Source of the DNA: Physcomitrium patens
Taxonomy: Eukaryota > Streptophyta > Bryopsida > Funariales > Funariaceae
NCBI RefSeq assembly: GCF_000002425.4
Contig: NC_037271.1
Location: forward strand, 14,970,237 to 15,034,236
Reading direction: 5' to 3'
DNA: 64,000 nt
Shown here: positions 11,850-26,881 of the stretch, piece after piece
Layout: each line of letters starts with the position of its first letter
How positions within the stretch are numbered: the stretch's first letter is position 1
The notes under the pieces: model-generated
What the model saw: only the letters and a program-made list of their open reading frames with translations
What the model was told of the DNA's origin: nothing
Database searches by the model: none
Made by a program: the position numbers and the translations under genes

Positions 11850-12935
11850 CCTCCGGTCTGGAGCTGGGGTCCTTGGGTTGAGTTATCTTATAAGGTTACC
11901 CATGAACTTTTTACATACGAGACAATTTTTTGTTGCACTTCTTTTTTTTGATGTTCTGGATTGTTTTTGGCATGGAATTCTCGTTCCTCCATAGACTCGA
12001 GGCAGCTTGTGGATGGTTTGTGGATGGTTTGTATTCACATCTTGATGTTGTTCCTACACATGCATGTTTGTATCGGTTTGGTGTCTACTGAGATGTAATG
12101 AAGATCTAATCATATAGATCCATTGCCCTAAACAAGCCAACACTTATGGTCAATATGATGATGAACTTATGTTTATGGAGTCAATGGAAATGCATCATTC
12201 TCTCTAGAATTTATACATGTTTTTACTAAAAAATTCTTTGAATAGATTATGTCCATATTTTGTCATTCTTTCAAAAAAGTTTATTTGTTGCAAAATTCAT
12301 GTATAATGCATATGTCAAGTGTCTATGTTTCCCACTTTAGTACATCTATGAAGTAACAAATAATAGCAATGGATTTTATTTATTATTTTTGATTTATTTT
12401 AGAATATATCATATTTTATCCAAAGTTTGACATGCTTAATATTTTACAATCATAATCTTCTTACTTGTAATTTGTATGTATGTATATATATAGAGAGAGA
12501 AATGTTAAAGCAACCGAGAGCAATTGTAGATTTTGAATTTGATATGGAGCAAAGCAAAAGGTTGTTGGTTTGTCATTTGTGAGTACATTCTAATTTTTCA
12601 ACTTTTAAAGTATTTTGTATACGTATTCTTTATTTGTACATTGCAAGTAGTTATAATTATTCTGATGTTTGTATCATGTAAATGTACTATCTTTTTTATA
12701 CTCAATTAAGGTGATTAATATGCTTTCTTATTAGCCTATTCTAATCCAAAAAGTAGTAAAAAGAAAAACATTTATGGTAGGATTCAAGAATCAAATGACA
12801 AGATATATTTTGTTATCAACTTTCTTCTTACACACAAGGCATTGGTATGATTCATGGTTTGGATTCTCACAAATTGAGTTGATGTTTAAGTTCTACAAGA
12901 GAATTGACTTTGATTGCATGCAAGTGTTTACTACA
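11850..12935. other. 3' flank of ALG6 and AT-rich spacer
   Basis: About 200 moderately GC-rich bases probably form the ALG6 3' untranslated region. AT-rich spacer follows up to the retrotransposon insertion. CTACA at 12931-12935 is the left target-site duplication. No gene is visible. Confidence 0.6.
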
Positions 12936-13232
12936 TGTTAGGAACATAGTCCTTAGAACCTTCTAGAGACAAGTTTCTAGAACCTTCTAGAAGCAAGTCT
13001 CTGGAACCTTCTAGAAGCTTCCTAGTTGGTAGAAGTTACTTGAGAAGCTTCCTAAATAGGAGTATATATTGGAATTGAGGCTGAAGAGTTCTTCAATCTC
13101 GACAACACATCTCTTGGAGCTCTAGCTCACCTCTCTGGTGTTGTTCTTGTATTCATCTGATTAATCTAGTTCTTGCCAGTTCTTCTTGAACTTCTTGTTA
13201 GATCTCAAGTCTGTATTTCTGTGTTCGTGACA
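12936..13232 (+). repeat. 5' LTR of the chromovirus, with heat-shock-element arrays
   Basis: The 297-bp LTR begins TGTTAGG and ends CGTGACA. Between 12956 and 13021 it contains alternating GAA/TTC pentamers with the spacing of heat shock elements: a partial array at 12956-12968, TTC-GAA-TTC-GAA at 12975-12992, and GAA-TTC-GAA-TTC at 13004-13021. A TATA-like AGTATATATT lies at 13061-13070, about 40 bp past the last unit, so the arrays are placed like a promoter-proximal enhancer. It is 24 bp longer than the 3' LTR because of one extra motif copy. Confidence 0.95.
12956..13021 (+). promoter_or_regulatory. Candidate heat shock elements in the 5' LTR
   Basis: The consensus for plant heat shock factor binding is nGAAn units in alternating orientation. 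Here GAACCTTCTAGAA-type repeats give two separate runs of four perfectly spaced units plus a partial third run. The placement upstream of the LTR TATA-like motif supports a regulatory role, but heat response is inferred, not shown. Confidence 0.6.
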
Positions 13233-13256
13233 GTTTGTCGAGACTTCATTCACCTC

Positions 13257-13268
13257 AGATATCAAAGC
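13257..13268 (+). other. Possible degenerate primer binding site
   Basis: AGATATCAAAGC matches nine of the twelve bases of TGGTATCAGAGC, the initiator-methionine tRNA primer site common in plant LTR elements. It begins 24 bases after the 5' LTR, farther than usual, so either the site has drifted or another primer is used. Confidence 0.3.
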
Positions 13269-13281
13269 TAGTTTCTTCTTT

Positions 13282-13509
13282 GTTAGAGTATGGATTACTC
13301 CTCTGCTTGGAAGTATACTAGCATTTTAGAGGTTGGGGATTACCCTCCTCTAAACTGATACTTCTTTTGTTACAATATTGGAGCCTTATTCTTCTTGGAG
13401 AGAGTGGATTACCGCTTTTCTTGAAGCTCCTAAGGCATTTTAGAGGTTGCGGAGTACCCTCCTCTAAACCAATATTGTCTTCTTGTAGAGTCATTTCTGT
13501 CCTTCTCTT
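13282..13509 (+). repeat. 114-bp tandem duplication in the chromovirus leader
   Basis: Two head-to-tail copies, about 13282-13395 and 13396-13509, share GCATTTTAGAGGTTG (13321 and 13435) followed by a TACCCTCCTCTAAAC block. Each contains a GGATTAC-type segment near its start. The array ends just before the gag ATG. Within each copy the TTTAGAGG and CCTCTAAA parts are complementary and could form a hairpin. Confidence 0.75.
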
Positions 13510-13512
13510 AGA

Positions 13513-14538
13513 ATGGTTGGGGGCCAAGACATTAGTATGACGGAAAGTTTAGAGTCCAAGTTAGATGCTATCATGAATGCCCTCGCTACGTTATCGCAAA
13601 GAACTGCAGAGATTGAAGGAGTCGTGGCAAGGCTTCATAATGATGGAGCATCTGGGATGGCACAATCTAGGTTGCACCAGCCTCAAACTTCTGCACTTAG
13701 AGAAGCAACTTTGCCTCAGGTTTGACAAGCACCACTGGTTCTACAACATATGGAGCCTCGAGTTAGCCTTGCGGACAAGTTCGATGGTACGCGTTCCAAG
13801 TTTCGAGGATTCGTCAACCAAATCAGGTTGATAACAATTTTACAGCCCGAACGCTATCCAACGGAGGAGTCACGTGTTGGGCTTGTTGGAACCTTACTTA
13901 CAAGATAAGCTCTATCATGGTTTGCTCCTTTGTTTGAGAAACGATCGTCCATACTAAACAACTTTGAAATCTTTTTGGAGGCGTTTGCGAAAGCATTTGA
14001 TGAACACGACAAGGTTCGATGGGCTACAACAAAGATCCGGTCACTACGACAAGGGATGCATTCTACATCAATCTATGCATCGGACTTCAGGCAATTAGCA
14101 TGCGACATCAATTGGGACAAAGAAGCATTGATGAGTCAATTCTATTGGGATTTAAGGGACGATGTGAAGAATTTGCTGTTAACTCTTCCTGATCCGCAAA
14201 CGCTCAACAAAGCTATTAGCCAAGTTGTGAAGTGCGATAACCGCCTATTCCAACGTCGCCAAGACCAACGTTCAAGACAACATACGGTTTGCCACACCCC
14301 AACTATGTCGGCAAGCAGCATGAATTCACATTCAGAGGTAGAAGACATGCAAATTGATATGGTACGTATCAAATCTCTTACTCTAGAAGAAAAAAAGCGG
14401 CGTATGGAGGAAGATCTATGCTTGTATTGCGGTGAAGAAGGCCACAAAGTTGGAAACTACCCCAAGAAGCAAAATCGACGTATTATCAAGATTAGGGGCA
14501 CGTTTATTCAAGAAAACGAGGATGCCCAACCACAATAA
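13513..14538 (+). pseudogene. gag: Chromovirus gag, two nonsense codons
   Basis: The frame starts at an ATG (MVGGQDISMTES) with a coiled-coil-like heptad stretch. A retrotransposon capsid region follows (around FDGTRSKFRGFVNQ and ALSWFAPLFEK) and then a nucleocapsid zinc knuckle at 14419-14460. Two stops interrupt it in frame: TGA at 13723 and TAA at 13906. The knuckle has Cys, Cys and His in place (CLYCGEEGH), but the final cysteine position is tyrosine (TAC, 14458-14460), a single G-to-A change from TGC. The pol frame starts just after the gag stop in the -1 frame. Confidence 0.9.
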
Positions 14539-14543
14539 GAACC

Positions 14544-17500
14544 GTGCGGCTGGACAGTAAAATATCGCAACAACAACCAAGTTCCTTTCTTTCCGCTCAA
14601 TCTACCCTTTGTTTTACAATCCCTTTGCTTATTGGCCCTCAGAAACTAAGAACTTTAGCATTATTAGATTCAGGAGCATCTGCTTGTTTCTTAGACGAAG
14701 AAGTTGCGAAGCGTCATAAGATCCCTTTAGTACAAAAATCCAAACCTATTCACGTTGAGGTCATAGATGGACGACCTTTATTGTCTAGTAGTGTCACCCA
14801 TGAATCAAAACCTATAGAAGTAACGTTTAAGGGCCATAGTAGTCATATTATTTTCAATATTATTAGAACTCCATCAAATCCTATTATTCTTGGTCTTTCT
14901 TGGTTGGAAAAGCATAACCCATCCATAGATTGGAAGTTGCAGAAGACAACCTTTTCTACAAAACCACCCAAGAGCAAGCCTAGTAGAAAATCCCGAATAG
15001 AGAAATCCTTATTTATTGGAGCAAGAGCGTTTATAAGATCGTCCAAGGAAGGCACATCGTTTGTCATTTATGCGACTCCAACTATTCGGGAGAAGATCTC
15101 GACAACAAGTATACCAGAGCAATATAAGGATTTTAAAGATGTGTTTCAAAAGAAAAATGCTGACATGCTACTAGAACACGGACCATATGATTGCGCCATA
15201 GACTTGCAGGAAGGAGCACAACCGCCTTTTGGCCCAATCTACAATCTATCGCAGACGGAGTTGGCGGAGTTGCGGAAGTACATCGATGAGAATCTAGCCA
15301 AGAACTTCATCCGTCATTCAAAATCGTCAACTGGAGCACCCATCTTATTTGTGAAGAAGAAAGATGGCTCATTGCGGATGTGCGTGGACTATCGAGGCCT
15401 CAACAAGGTAACAAAGAAGAATCGATATCCGTTACCCTTGATTTCTGGTCTCTTAGAACATCTTGGATGTGCAAGGATCTTTACAAAAATTGATCTAAGG
15501 GGAGCTTACAACCTCGTACGAATCAAGAAAGGAGATGAGTGGAAAACAACGTTCCGTACAAGATATGGCCATTTTGAGTATAATGTCATGCCCTTTGGTC
15601 TTACCAATGCTTCAGCGGTCTTTCAACATATGATGAATGACATTTTCCAAGAGCACCTTGATGATTTTGTTGTCATCTATTTGGATGATATTTTGATATT
15701 CTCCAAAAATGAGGAAGAACATGAAAAACACGTTCGTTTGGTCTTGGAGAAACTACGCGAGCGAGGATTATATGCAAAGTAGGAGAAGTGTTTATTTCAC
15801 CAAATAGAGATGGAGTTTTTGGGGTTTCTTGCGACTACAGAAGGCTTGAAGATGGAACCCAAGAAGGTGGAAGCAATCGTGTCCTCGGAGGTTTTGAAGA
15901 CGGTTAGAGACGTACAATACTTTCTTGGTTTTGCTAATTTCTATCGGATCTTTATCAAAAATTACTCTCAAGTTGCTGCTCCCCTCACTCGGTTGACATG
16001 CAAGGATAAGCTGGAATGGGGACCTCTAGCAGAGAAGGCGTTTCAAGACCTGAAGACAGCATTTACTACGGCTCCAAACTTGGTACATCCAGACTTTACA
16101 AAGGCCTTTTATTTAGAAACTGATGCTTCGGATTTTGCTTTAGGAGCTGTACTTTCACAAATGGGAGAAGACAAGAAGCTCCATCCGGTTGCATTCTATT
16201 CTCGAAAGTTCTCTACTGCTAAAATCAATTATGAGATCCACGATAAGGAACTTCTTGCTATAGTGGATTCTTTCCAAGAATGGCGTCACTTTCTTGAAGG
16301 AGCTGCACATCCAGTGACCATATACACAGATCACAAGAATTTGGAGTATTTCATGTCGGCTCGAGTTCTAAATTGACGTCAAGCTCGATGGAGTATGTTG
16401 CTATATAGGTTCGATTTTGTTATCACTTATCGATCTGGAAAGCAGCAAGGCCTATCTGATGCCTTATCGAGGAGATCGTATCTTGTAACAAAGGCTAGAG
16501 AAGTAGCGTTTGATCAATAATGCACGACATTGTTGAAGCCAGAGCAATTTCAACTTTGCGCTACTATTTTGCCAATTGATGCTGACTTCCTGAATGAGGT
16601 ACGTGCCGTGACCATTGAAGATTCAGTAGCCATTGATATTAAGCAGCGTGCCAATTACGACAAGTTCAAGGTAGAGAAAGATCTTTTATACTTTGAGGAG
16701 CAGTTATATATTCCAAAAGGACCAGCACGACTCCGACTTCTTCAATCTCGCCACGATTTTCCAGCTACGAGACATTTTGGATTCAACAAGACCTTGGAGC
16801 TTATTTCTCGAGATTTTTGGTGGCCCCAAATGTGGAAGGATGTGAAAGATTTTGTCCTCTCCTGCGACATCTGTTCAAGATCCAAGAATCCTCGGCATCG
16901 CCCTTATGGACTCCTACAGCCATTGCCGATTCCACGTCGACCATGGTCTTCAATTTCCATGGACTTCATCACGGACTTGCCATCATCGAACTTATTTGAC
17001 AGCATCTTTGGCGTGGTAGATCGGCTTACAAAAATGGCGCACTTTGTCCCTTGCAAGAAGACATCGTCCAATGAAGTCACAGCAAGGCTCTTTCTCGATA
17101 ATGTATATCGTTATCATGGACTACCAGATGATATCATATCAGATCAAGGAACCCAGTTCGTATCAAAGTTTTGGAGATCTCTCTTTGAGATACTGAAGGT
17201 GGATATCAAGCTTTCTTCGGCTTTTCATCCTCAAACTGACAGCCAAACGGAACGGGTGAACCAAGTCTTGGAACAATACTTACGATGCAGCATCAACTAT
17301 TAGTAAGACGATTGGACCACATATTTGTCGCTAGCCGAGTTTGCATATAACAACACCCTCTATGCGTCGACTCAATACACACCATTCTTTTCCAACTATG
17401 GGTATCATCCAAAGCTTGATTTATTGAGTCCATCAACAAATAACAATCCAGCAGCTGAAAGATTTACGAAACAACTATCAGAGCTTCAAAATACGTTGAA

Positions 17501-18017
17501 GCTTCAATTATAATCTGCTCAAGAATCCTACAAGGCATCTGCAGATAGATTTCGAAATCAAGCACCTACTTTCAAAATTGGAGATAAAGCATGGCTTCTT
17601 CGACGGAATATCAAGACCAAGCGACCATGTGATAAGTTGGACTATCGAAGATTGGAACCATTTATCATCCAGAAGCAAATCAATCCAATGGCGTATCGTC
17701 TGGAATTATCGGCTTCTATGAAGGTACATCCAGTCTTTCATGTTTCTCTGTTGGAGCCTTATCGAGAGTCGTCTTTTCCTGGAAGAATGCAATGTCTGCC
17801 ACCTAGTATTAAGATCGAGAACCACGAGGAATACGAGGTTGAAAGGGTACTGGATTCACGGCGAAGGTGGGGCAAGTTGGAGTATCTTGTTCATTGGTGC
17901 GGCTACGACATTAATGAGTGAACGTGGGAGCTAGCTGAAAATCTCGCCAATGCACCGCAAAAGGTACAGGAGTTTCATCAACAACATCCTCATAAATCTA
18001 AGCCTATTCGACGATAG
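14544..18017 (+). pseudogene. pol: Chromovirus pol (PR-RT-RH-INT-chromodomain), six nonsense codons
   Basis: One reading frame carries all pol domains. Protease has LALLDSGAS at 14657-14683. Reverse transcriptase has [16 protein letters not shown] and the catalytic YLDD at 15678-15689. RNase H has ETDASDFALGAVLSQ. Integrase has a zinc-binding HHCC region, then its core aspartates in MDFITDL and SDQG and its glutamate in TERVNQ. The C-terminus has a chromodomain (about 17829-17960) around YEVERVLDS and YLVHWCGYD. In-frame stops are TAG 15780, TGA 16374, TAA 16518, TAG 17301, TAA 17511 and TGA 17919. No frame change is seen across 3.4 kb. The frame lies -1 relative to gag, with no clear slippery site. 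The exact N-terminus is not defined. Confidence 0.93.
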
Positions 18018-18148
18018 CTTCTTTCTGAAGCTTGCTCATCCAAGAATATAAGAAAGGGGGAGAGCACCACCAAAATTCGTAGTTGATGTAATTATTTTCT
18101 CCAAAATAAAATAGAATTTTTTCAGTAGCCATAGTTTGGTCTTCTGAT

Positions 18149-18445
18149 ATGGATAGCCAAGAGATAGATACTATGCCAGTCAGATTATCTCAACCAACTA
18201 GCTCATGAAGGCGACCCCGAGATGAAGAACCACTTGTACCACGACGACGACGGAGGATACCAAGTAACTGATCACTGGTGATTGTATTTGAGTCCGAGCC
18301 TTCTTACGATGGTCAACCAGAAGGCATATTTGCAGGACGATTTCACAATGAAGACACGGAAGTTCATGCTTGGTCAGAAGTTGAAAGAGTGGGCTACTAC
18401 CATTGGCTTCAAGGGCCAATGAACCACTTACCTCGTGAACAATAG
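18149..18445 (+). pseudogene. Third ORF of the chromovirus, unknown function
   Basis: Downstream of pol and before the 3' purine tract, an ATG at 18149 opens a frame of 98 codons ending with TAG at 18443-18445. It is broken only by TGA at 18206 and 18269. The N-terminal part is Ser/Thr- and Arg-rich (a run of four arginines near residue 34). The C-terminal half is acidic and aromatic, including EVHAWSEVERVGYYHW. I recognise no domain. Its decay by in-frame TGA without frameshift matches gag and pol, which suggests it was once coding. Chance openness of a region this short cannot be excluded. Confidence 0.5.
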
Positions 18446-18537
18446 TTGGAGTTCATAGCAGACATTATGCGACAGATCTTCATTTTCTTGCGTTGGTATT
18501 GATTGACAACAACATTGCTTCTCAGAGACCTAGAAGC

Positions 18538-18552
18538 TAAAGGAGGGGGTGA
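18538..18552 (+). other. Polypurine tract of the chromovirus
   Basis: A run AAAGGAGGGGGTGA abuts the 3' LTR start at 18553, the expected position of the plus-strand primer. Confidence 0.8.
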
Positions 18553-18825
18553 TGTTAAGGACATAGTCCTTAGAACCTTCTAGAGACAAGTTTCTAGAAC
18601 CTTCTAGAAGCTTCATAGTTGGTAGAAGTTGCTTGAGAAGCTTTCTAAATAGGAGTATATATTGGAATCGAGGCTGAAGAGTTCTTCAGTCTTGACAATA
18701 CATCTCTTGGAGCTTTAGCTCACCTCTCTGGTGTTGTTCTTGTATTCATCTGATTAATCTAGTTCTTGCAAGTTCTTCTTGAACTTCTTGTTAGATCTCA
18801 AGTCAGTATTTCTGTGTCCGTGACA
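18553..18825 (+). repeat. 3' LTR of the chromovirus
   Basis: The 273-bp LTR begins TGTTAAGG and ends CGTGACA, followed by the right target duplication CTACA. It retains a five-unit TTC/GAA heat-shock-type array at 18592-18614 and the TATA-like motif, but lacks one 24-bp motif copy found in the 5' LTR. About ten of the thirteen differences between LTRs counted by eye are transitions. Confidence 0.95.
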
Positions 18826-18830
18826 CTACA

Positions 18831-20304
18831 AAGAGAACTGAAGCATCTCTATATTAGAATACATAAAATACTTGATCTTGGAACACACCTTAGGAAATGG
18901 ACATTTGTAGAGATTCAAGCTTTGATGGAGTAAGTATTTTCCAATAACTATGTGATATTCTAAATCTTTGTAAATATTCAATAGAGCTGGCATCAAAGTT
19001 GCAAGATTTTTAATCAATTTATCATTTTCATATTGTTCAATTTTGACAATAATAACTAGATAAATTGGTTGTTATGGATTGTGAATTGTGATTGAAGGTG
19101 TTTTAGAGTATTCATTTGCAGTTATTGCCATAGATAGCCTAGCTGGAGCATCGCCAAGTGAATTGTAGAGATGGCTATCTTGAGCTTGTTGAGCATGAGT
19201 CGCCAATAGATAGTAGTTGGACTCCTATTGTTGAGGTGTATAGGACTAAAGAATAGGGTATATGGTTCATTGCTCGGAGCTTGGAAGTTCAACTCTTAAC
19301 TTGGGCGGTGATGCTTGGTTGTTGCATGAGTTGGCTAGAACCAAGGTCTAAGAGGTTTGGATAGAGAACAAGGACAAGAGAATTAGAAACGGGGAGAATG
19401 GAGAGGACGGAGATGGGAGATGAGAGCATAATAATGGTTTTGACAGTTTGGATTGATTTAATAAATGTTTGGATTTCTTTAATATTCTCTTGTATATATG
19501 TATGTGTGTGTGTATATCTATATATATATATATATATATATGTAAATTCCTTAAAAAAAAAAACTTTTTTTATTAAATTTTTTTGAAATATTCTTAGATA
19601 TGATTACATAAGTGGCACCTTACTAATTCTATTATGACTTAGTTGAAGATTCAATTACTTTCATCTATAAAATTAGTTGTTTATTTGTAAAAAAAATTTA
19701 TACATAATAATTTAATAAAAAAAATCTTAATAAGATAATTCATCTTCTTGTTTGAAAAATAGTTTTATAGTGTTTATCTAAATATTTGTTTAAGATAATA
19801 TTTTTAGATTTAAAATAATCATGATATACAATAAGATAGCACCATTCTTGTATCTTAGATATATACAAAATCTTATATTAAGTTCTTAATAAATGATTTA
19901 ATAATGATGAAAATTCAAATCTTACAAAGAATTAAGAAATATTTCTAGTCTTAAAAATAATAATTAGATGTATTAATAAATAATGCTTTTTTGTATGTAA
20001 TATATGTTTAAAATTGGTGGTTCATGACAATAGTCTAAATTTTTTGATAGAAGAAATAGAATTTTTTTTAAAAAATAATTTATAAAAAGTATGTAATTTA
20101 TTAGCTATGATAATATTGTTAAATTAAAAATATCTTTTAAAATATAATAAATCATATAAATATTAATAAAATTCTTGTTGATTTATTTGAAATATTCCAT
20201 AATGTAAAGAGCTGTTGAGGTGTAAATTGCATAATTTATTGTGTTTTCTAGGATAATCTACATTAGCATGATAATGTATGTATGTATGCATGTATGTATG
20301 TATG

Positions 20305-20340
<36 letters not shown>

Positions 20341-20638
20341 AAAAAATTCCAAAAGAATTGTTAACGATTATATGAACATTTTTTTGTTTTCTTACTGGTC
20401 TTGTGTGGGTTTCTGGACATTTAAATATTTAGTATTTATTATTTAAATAAATTAAAAACAAAAAATATATTATTTCTCATATATGTCTTCCATTAGTTTA
20501 CACTTAAAATACAACTTTTCTTAAATATAACACTGCATTATTTATCAAAGGCGAACGTAATATGAATTTATAATATTAAAAATATTGAAAGGGCCTTGTA
20601 AATCAAAACATATAGTTTGTGTAAAAGAATCATGTTTT

Positions 20639-20671
<33 letters not shown>

Positions 20672-20790
20672 TCATTGCATCAATGAGTCTTTTCAATACC
20701 TTAATTGTGTTAAGAAGAAAAGAAAGTAAAAGAAAAGAAAAACTAAACTGTAGGTGTTATTTGGGAATATCAATCTATATAAAATTAAAT
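18831..20790. other. AT-rich spacer with TA and TATG microsatellites
   Basis: The spacer holds TA runs at about 19519-19541 and 20646-20671, and a compound (TATG)n(TA)n run at about 20275-20338. I see no supported gene. The open frames at 18826-19017 and 19398-19586 are short and composition-driven. Confidence 0.65.
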
Positions 20791-20799
20791 TAAAAGGAA

Positions 20800-21295
20800 T
20801 TAATAATATTATTCTGAATGAGGTGGTGGAGGTGAAGGAGATGAGCCTGCCTGCAAGAGAGGCGGGTCATGCAGGCAGGCATGGTGCTTGTGCCCCATAT
20901 CCAAATCGGGAATAGGGCACGGTACCCATACCCGAGGTGGAAACAAAATCCTGCCCCGAACACAACGTGACTAGACAAGCCGCCCACAAGGCTGCCTCCT
21001 GCCGGGCAGCACAGGGCAGACCGGGCACGGCAGGGCAGGGAAGGGCAGAGCTTAAACCCCGACCCTAGCAGGGGCACCCTCAAAGAAAGTGGGGGTGTGG
21101 GGGTGTCTCTCTGTGTGTGCGTGTGTATATATTCCTGCCGCAGCAGCGCCGTAGGTCTTTTCGCTGCCCCTGTTTGTTCGCATCCCTCCGCTCTGTTGTG
21201 GAGGCCCTGCTCTCCTCCTCTCCCCATTCCTGGTCCCTCGTCCTCCTTCTGTAGAGCGCGAGTGTGTGTGTGTGTGTTATCCAGGGCTTTCCACC
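20800..21295 (+). promoter_or_regulatory. Promoter/5' leader region of the KARI gene
   Basis: Composition shifts to GC-rich at about 20820. The segment contains GCAGG and GGGCA short repeats (20850-21060), GT-rich runs at 21110-21125 and 21261-21277, and a pyrimidine-rich block at 21190-21250. It ends in CCACCATGG, a strong translation-start context for the KARI ATG. Promoter elements themselves are not resolved. Confidence 0.5.
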
Positions 21296-25034
<3,739 letters not shown>

Positions 25035-26880
25035 AGGGACGGTTTCTGGCCCAACGTAGATGATTATTTTACCTTAAGGTCCTAGACCACAGAGGTTTTA
25101 AAATGGGCTTGGAGGTTTATTTGTGGAGGATGAATTGATTGTTCCTCATAGATGTGCCTCCACAAGCGAATGAATGCGTTCACGATCATGGTTTTTTGCT
25201 TGGTTTCTCTTAGTGAAGCTAGCCATTGTAATACCAGTTGTATACCGTGTGTGGACACTCTCCATGCTCTCTACTGTGTAGTGACCTGAAGCTGGGCAGT
25301 GATGGTTTCACTAACTCCAGGCCCTGCACGAGCCACAATGATATCCATTGCAGTAGAGTCTATGCAGTGTTTAAGATTTTTAAGGTCTGAAACTGGAAAT
25401 TGTGTACGATCAGAGACGCTTTAACATTAAAGAGCAAATGCATGTCGGGCAGCACTGGTGCACACCTGGGCGAAACGTAGAAAATATTCCGGATACTGTT
25501 GTGAATGTAGTACAAATGCATTTCTGACGTCACTTGCGTAACAATGAAAAAAACTTGGAATTCGAAATCCAATGTCTTCTTACACACTGAAAGCAAACTC
25601 TTAAGGTCCATCATTGATTAAAACCTGCATGATAAGAAACACTTTATGCGACAAAACTATTATAATGACACGTAGCTCTCTATCCAATCGATGTTTAAAG
25701 CAGAATGATTAGTTCCGTTCATACGTTGTCAAATTGAAGTACCTGTCCTGGACTTTCTGATGCTAATACTAAGGTTGATATTGTAGAATACGCCTTAGAC
25801 TTCTGTTATAATTTATTTTAGGTTACCCACCTAATTTTTAAAAAGATAAATGCTGCCCATTAATTTGACTAGTATTGTGAAACCATTCACACTGAGTCAT
25901 TTGTATAATCTATGATCTTCTGATGAATATTATAATCTAAAAAATACCTGTACCAGGTAAGTAGGCATTTCCCAGTAAGTAAATTGTAATGTCCGTGAAT
26001 GCCTTAACGCTAATTTCTTCTATAATGAGGACTACAATATTGATTGCAAAACAACTTTTCGTAATTTCATTTAATGAACATGTCTTATTTGTGTATTGAC
26101 AGTTGTGATAAAAATAACCCTCCAAGTGGTAACACAATAGTTTTAGTCTTTTAACTTTGAATTTAATATACTCTAGAAGGATCTATGAGTAATAAAAAAT
26201 GTACTGATTTTCTTTAAAACAAACTGTGTTACATTTTGGGTTCAAATTAACTTATTTGTATGGTTATTTTTATCCCATACCTGGGAAATGCGTCAGCAAA
26301 AAATTCATTATTTTTTCAAGCAATAAATAACAAATTTGAAGTTCACAACATTTGTTAGGAATCATTCAAATATATATGTTTATATATATTACATTGTATG
26401 AGATATATAACTGTTAATATCCGAATTGATGTCCAGTCACAGGGATGCATCTCCTGATTGCTAATTATCCCCTCTCACTCCTAAGGCTACAATAATCTCA
26501 TCTTTGTGACAGTCTTTGAGACTTTGTTCTTTATAGATAGTTCTAAGTTATAAAGACTAAACATTATATATTTAAAACTTATAACTGAAGAAACACTAGT
26601 CTCTATTATGATGAAAATACAACTCAAAAAATACCAACATTCTCTTATTAGTTCGAGTGTGAGTCTTATGTGATTTCAAAGCAATGGATGGCTTGCAACA
26701 AGTTTGTAATAGTTCTCTAATAAAATTCTTTGCTTTAGTCCAAGTTTTAAAGAAAAACAATAACTTGTAGTTTTTTTTTTTTTAAATATTGGCAATATTT
26801 TTGTGATAGTTTTAAGCTCTCTTGTTGGCAATTTGTGCCCTTTTGAATCTCATTTCTTGCATCTTTAGTGGCTGATAAAA
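25035..26880. other. 3' flank of KARI and spacer
   Basis: The first 300 bases are moderately GC-rich and probably the KARI 3' untranslated region. The remainder is AT-rich. Short open frames here (for example 25360-25614 and 25937-26137 on the minus strand) show no recognisable features. I see no gene. Confidence 0.6.
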
Positions 26881-26881
26881 T

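Larger units (their letters stand above)
12936..18825 (+). mobile_element. Full-length Ty3/gypsy chromovirus, inactivated
   Basis: This 5,890-bp element has two LTRs (12936-13232 and 18553-18825) with TG...CA ends and a perfect 5-bp target duplication, CTACA, at 12931-12935 and 18826-18830. Internal order is leader repeat, gag, protease, reverse transcriptase, RNase H, integrase, chromodomain, a further small ORF and a purine tract. That order plus the chromodomain defines a chromovirus. Ten in-frame stops break the coding regions, but I see no frameshift inside any of the three frames. The LTRs differ by about 13 substitutions by eye and one 24-bp length difference, so insertion is not very recent. 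The element cannot encode its own proteins intact. Confidence 0.96.

Noticed and set aside
14500..14545. Programmed -1 frameshift site between gag and pol
   Set aside because: Pol is in the -1 frame, but no heptamer of the X-XXY-YYZ type lies in register near the end of gag. How pol was expressed is left open.
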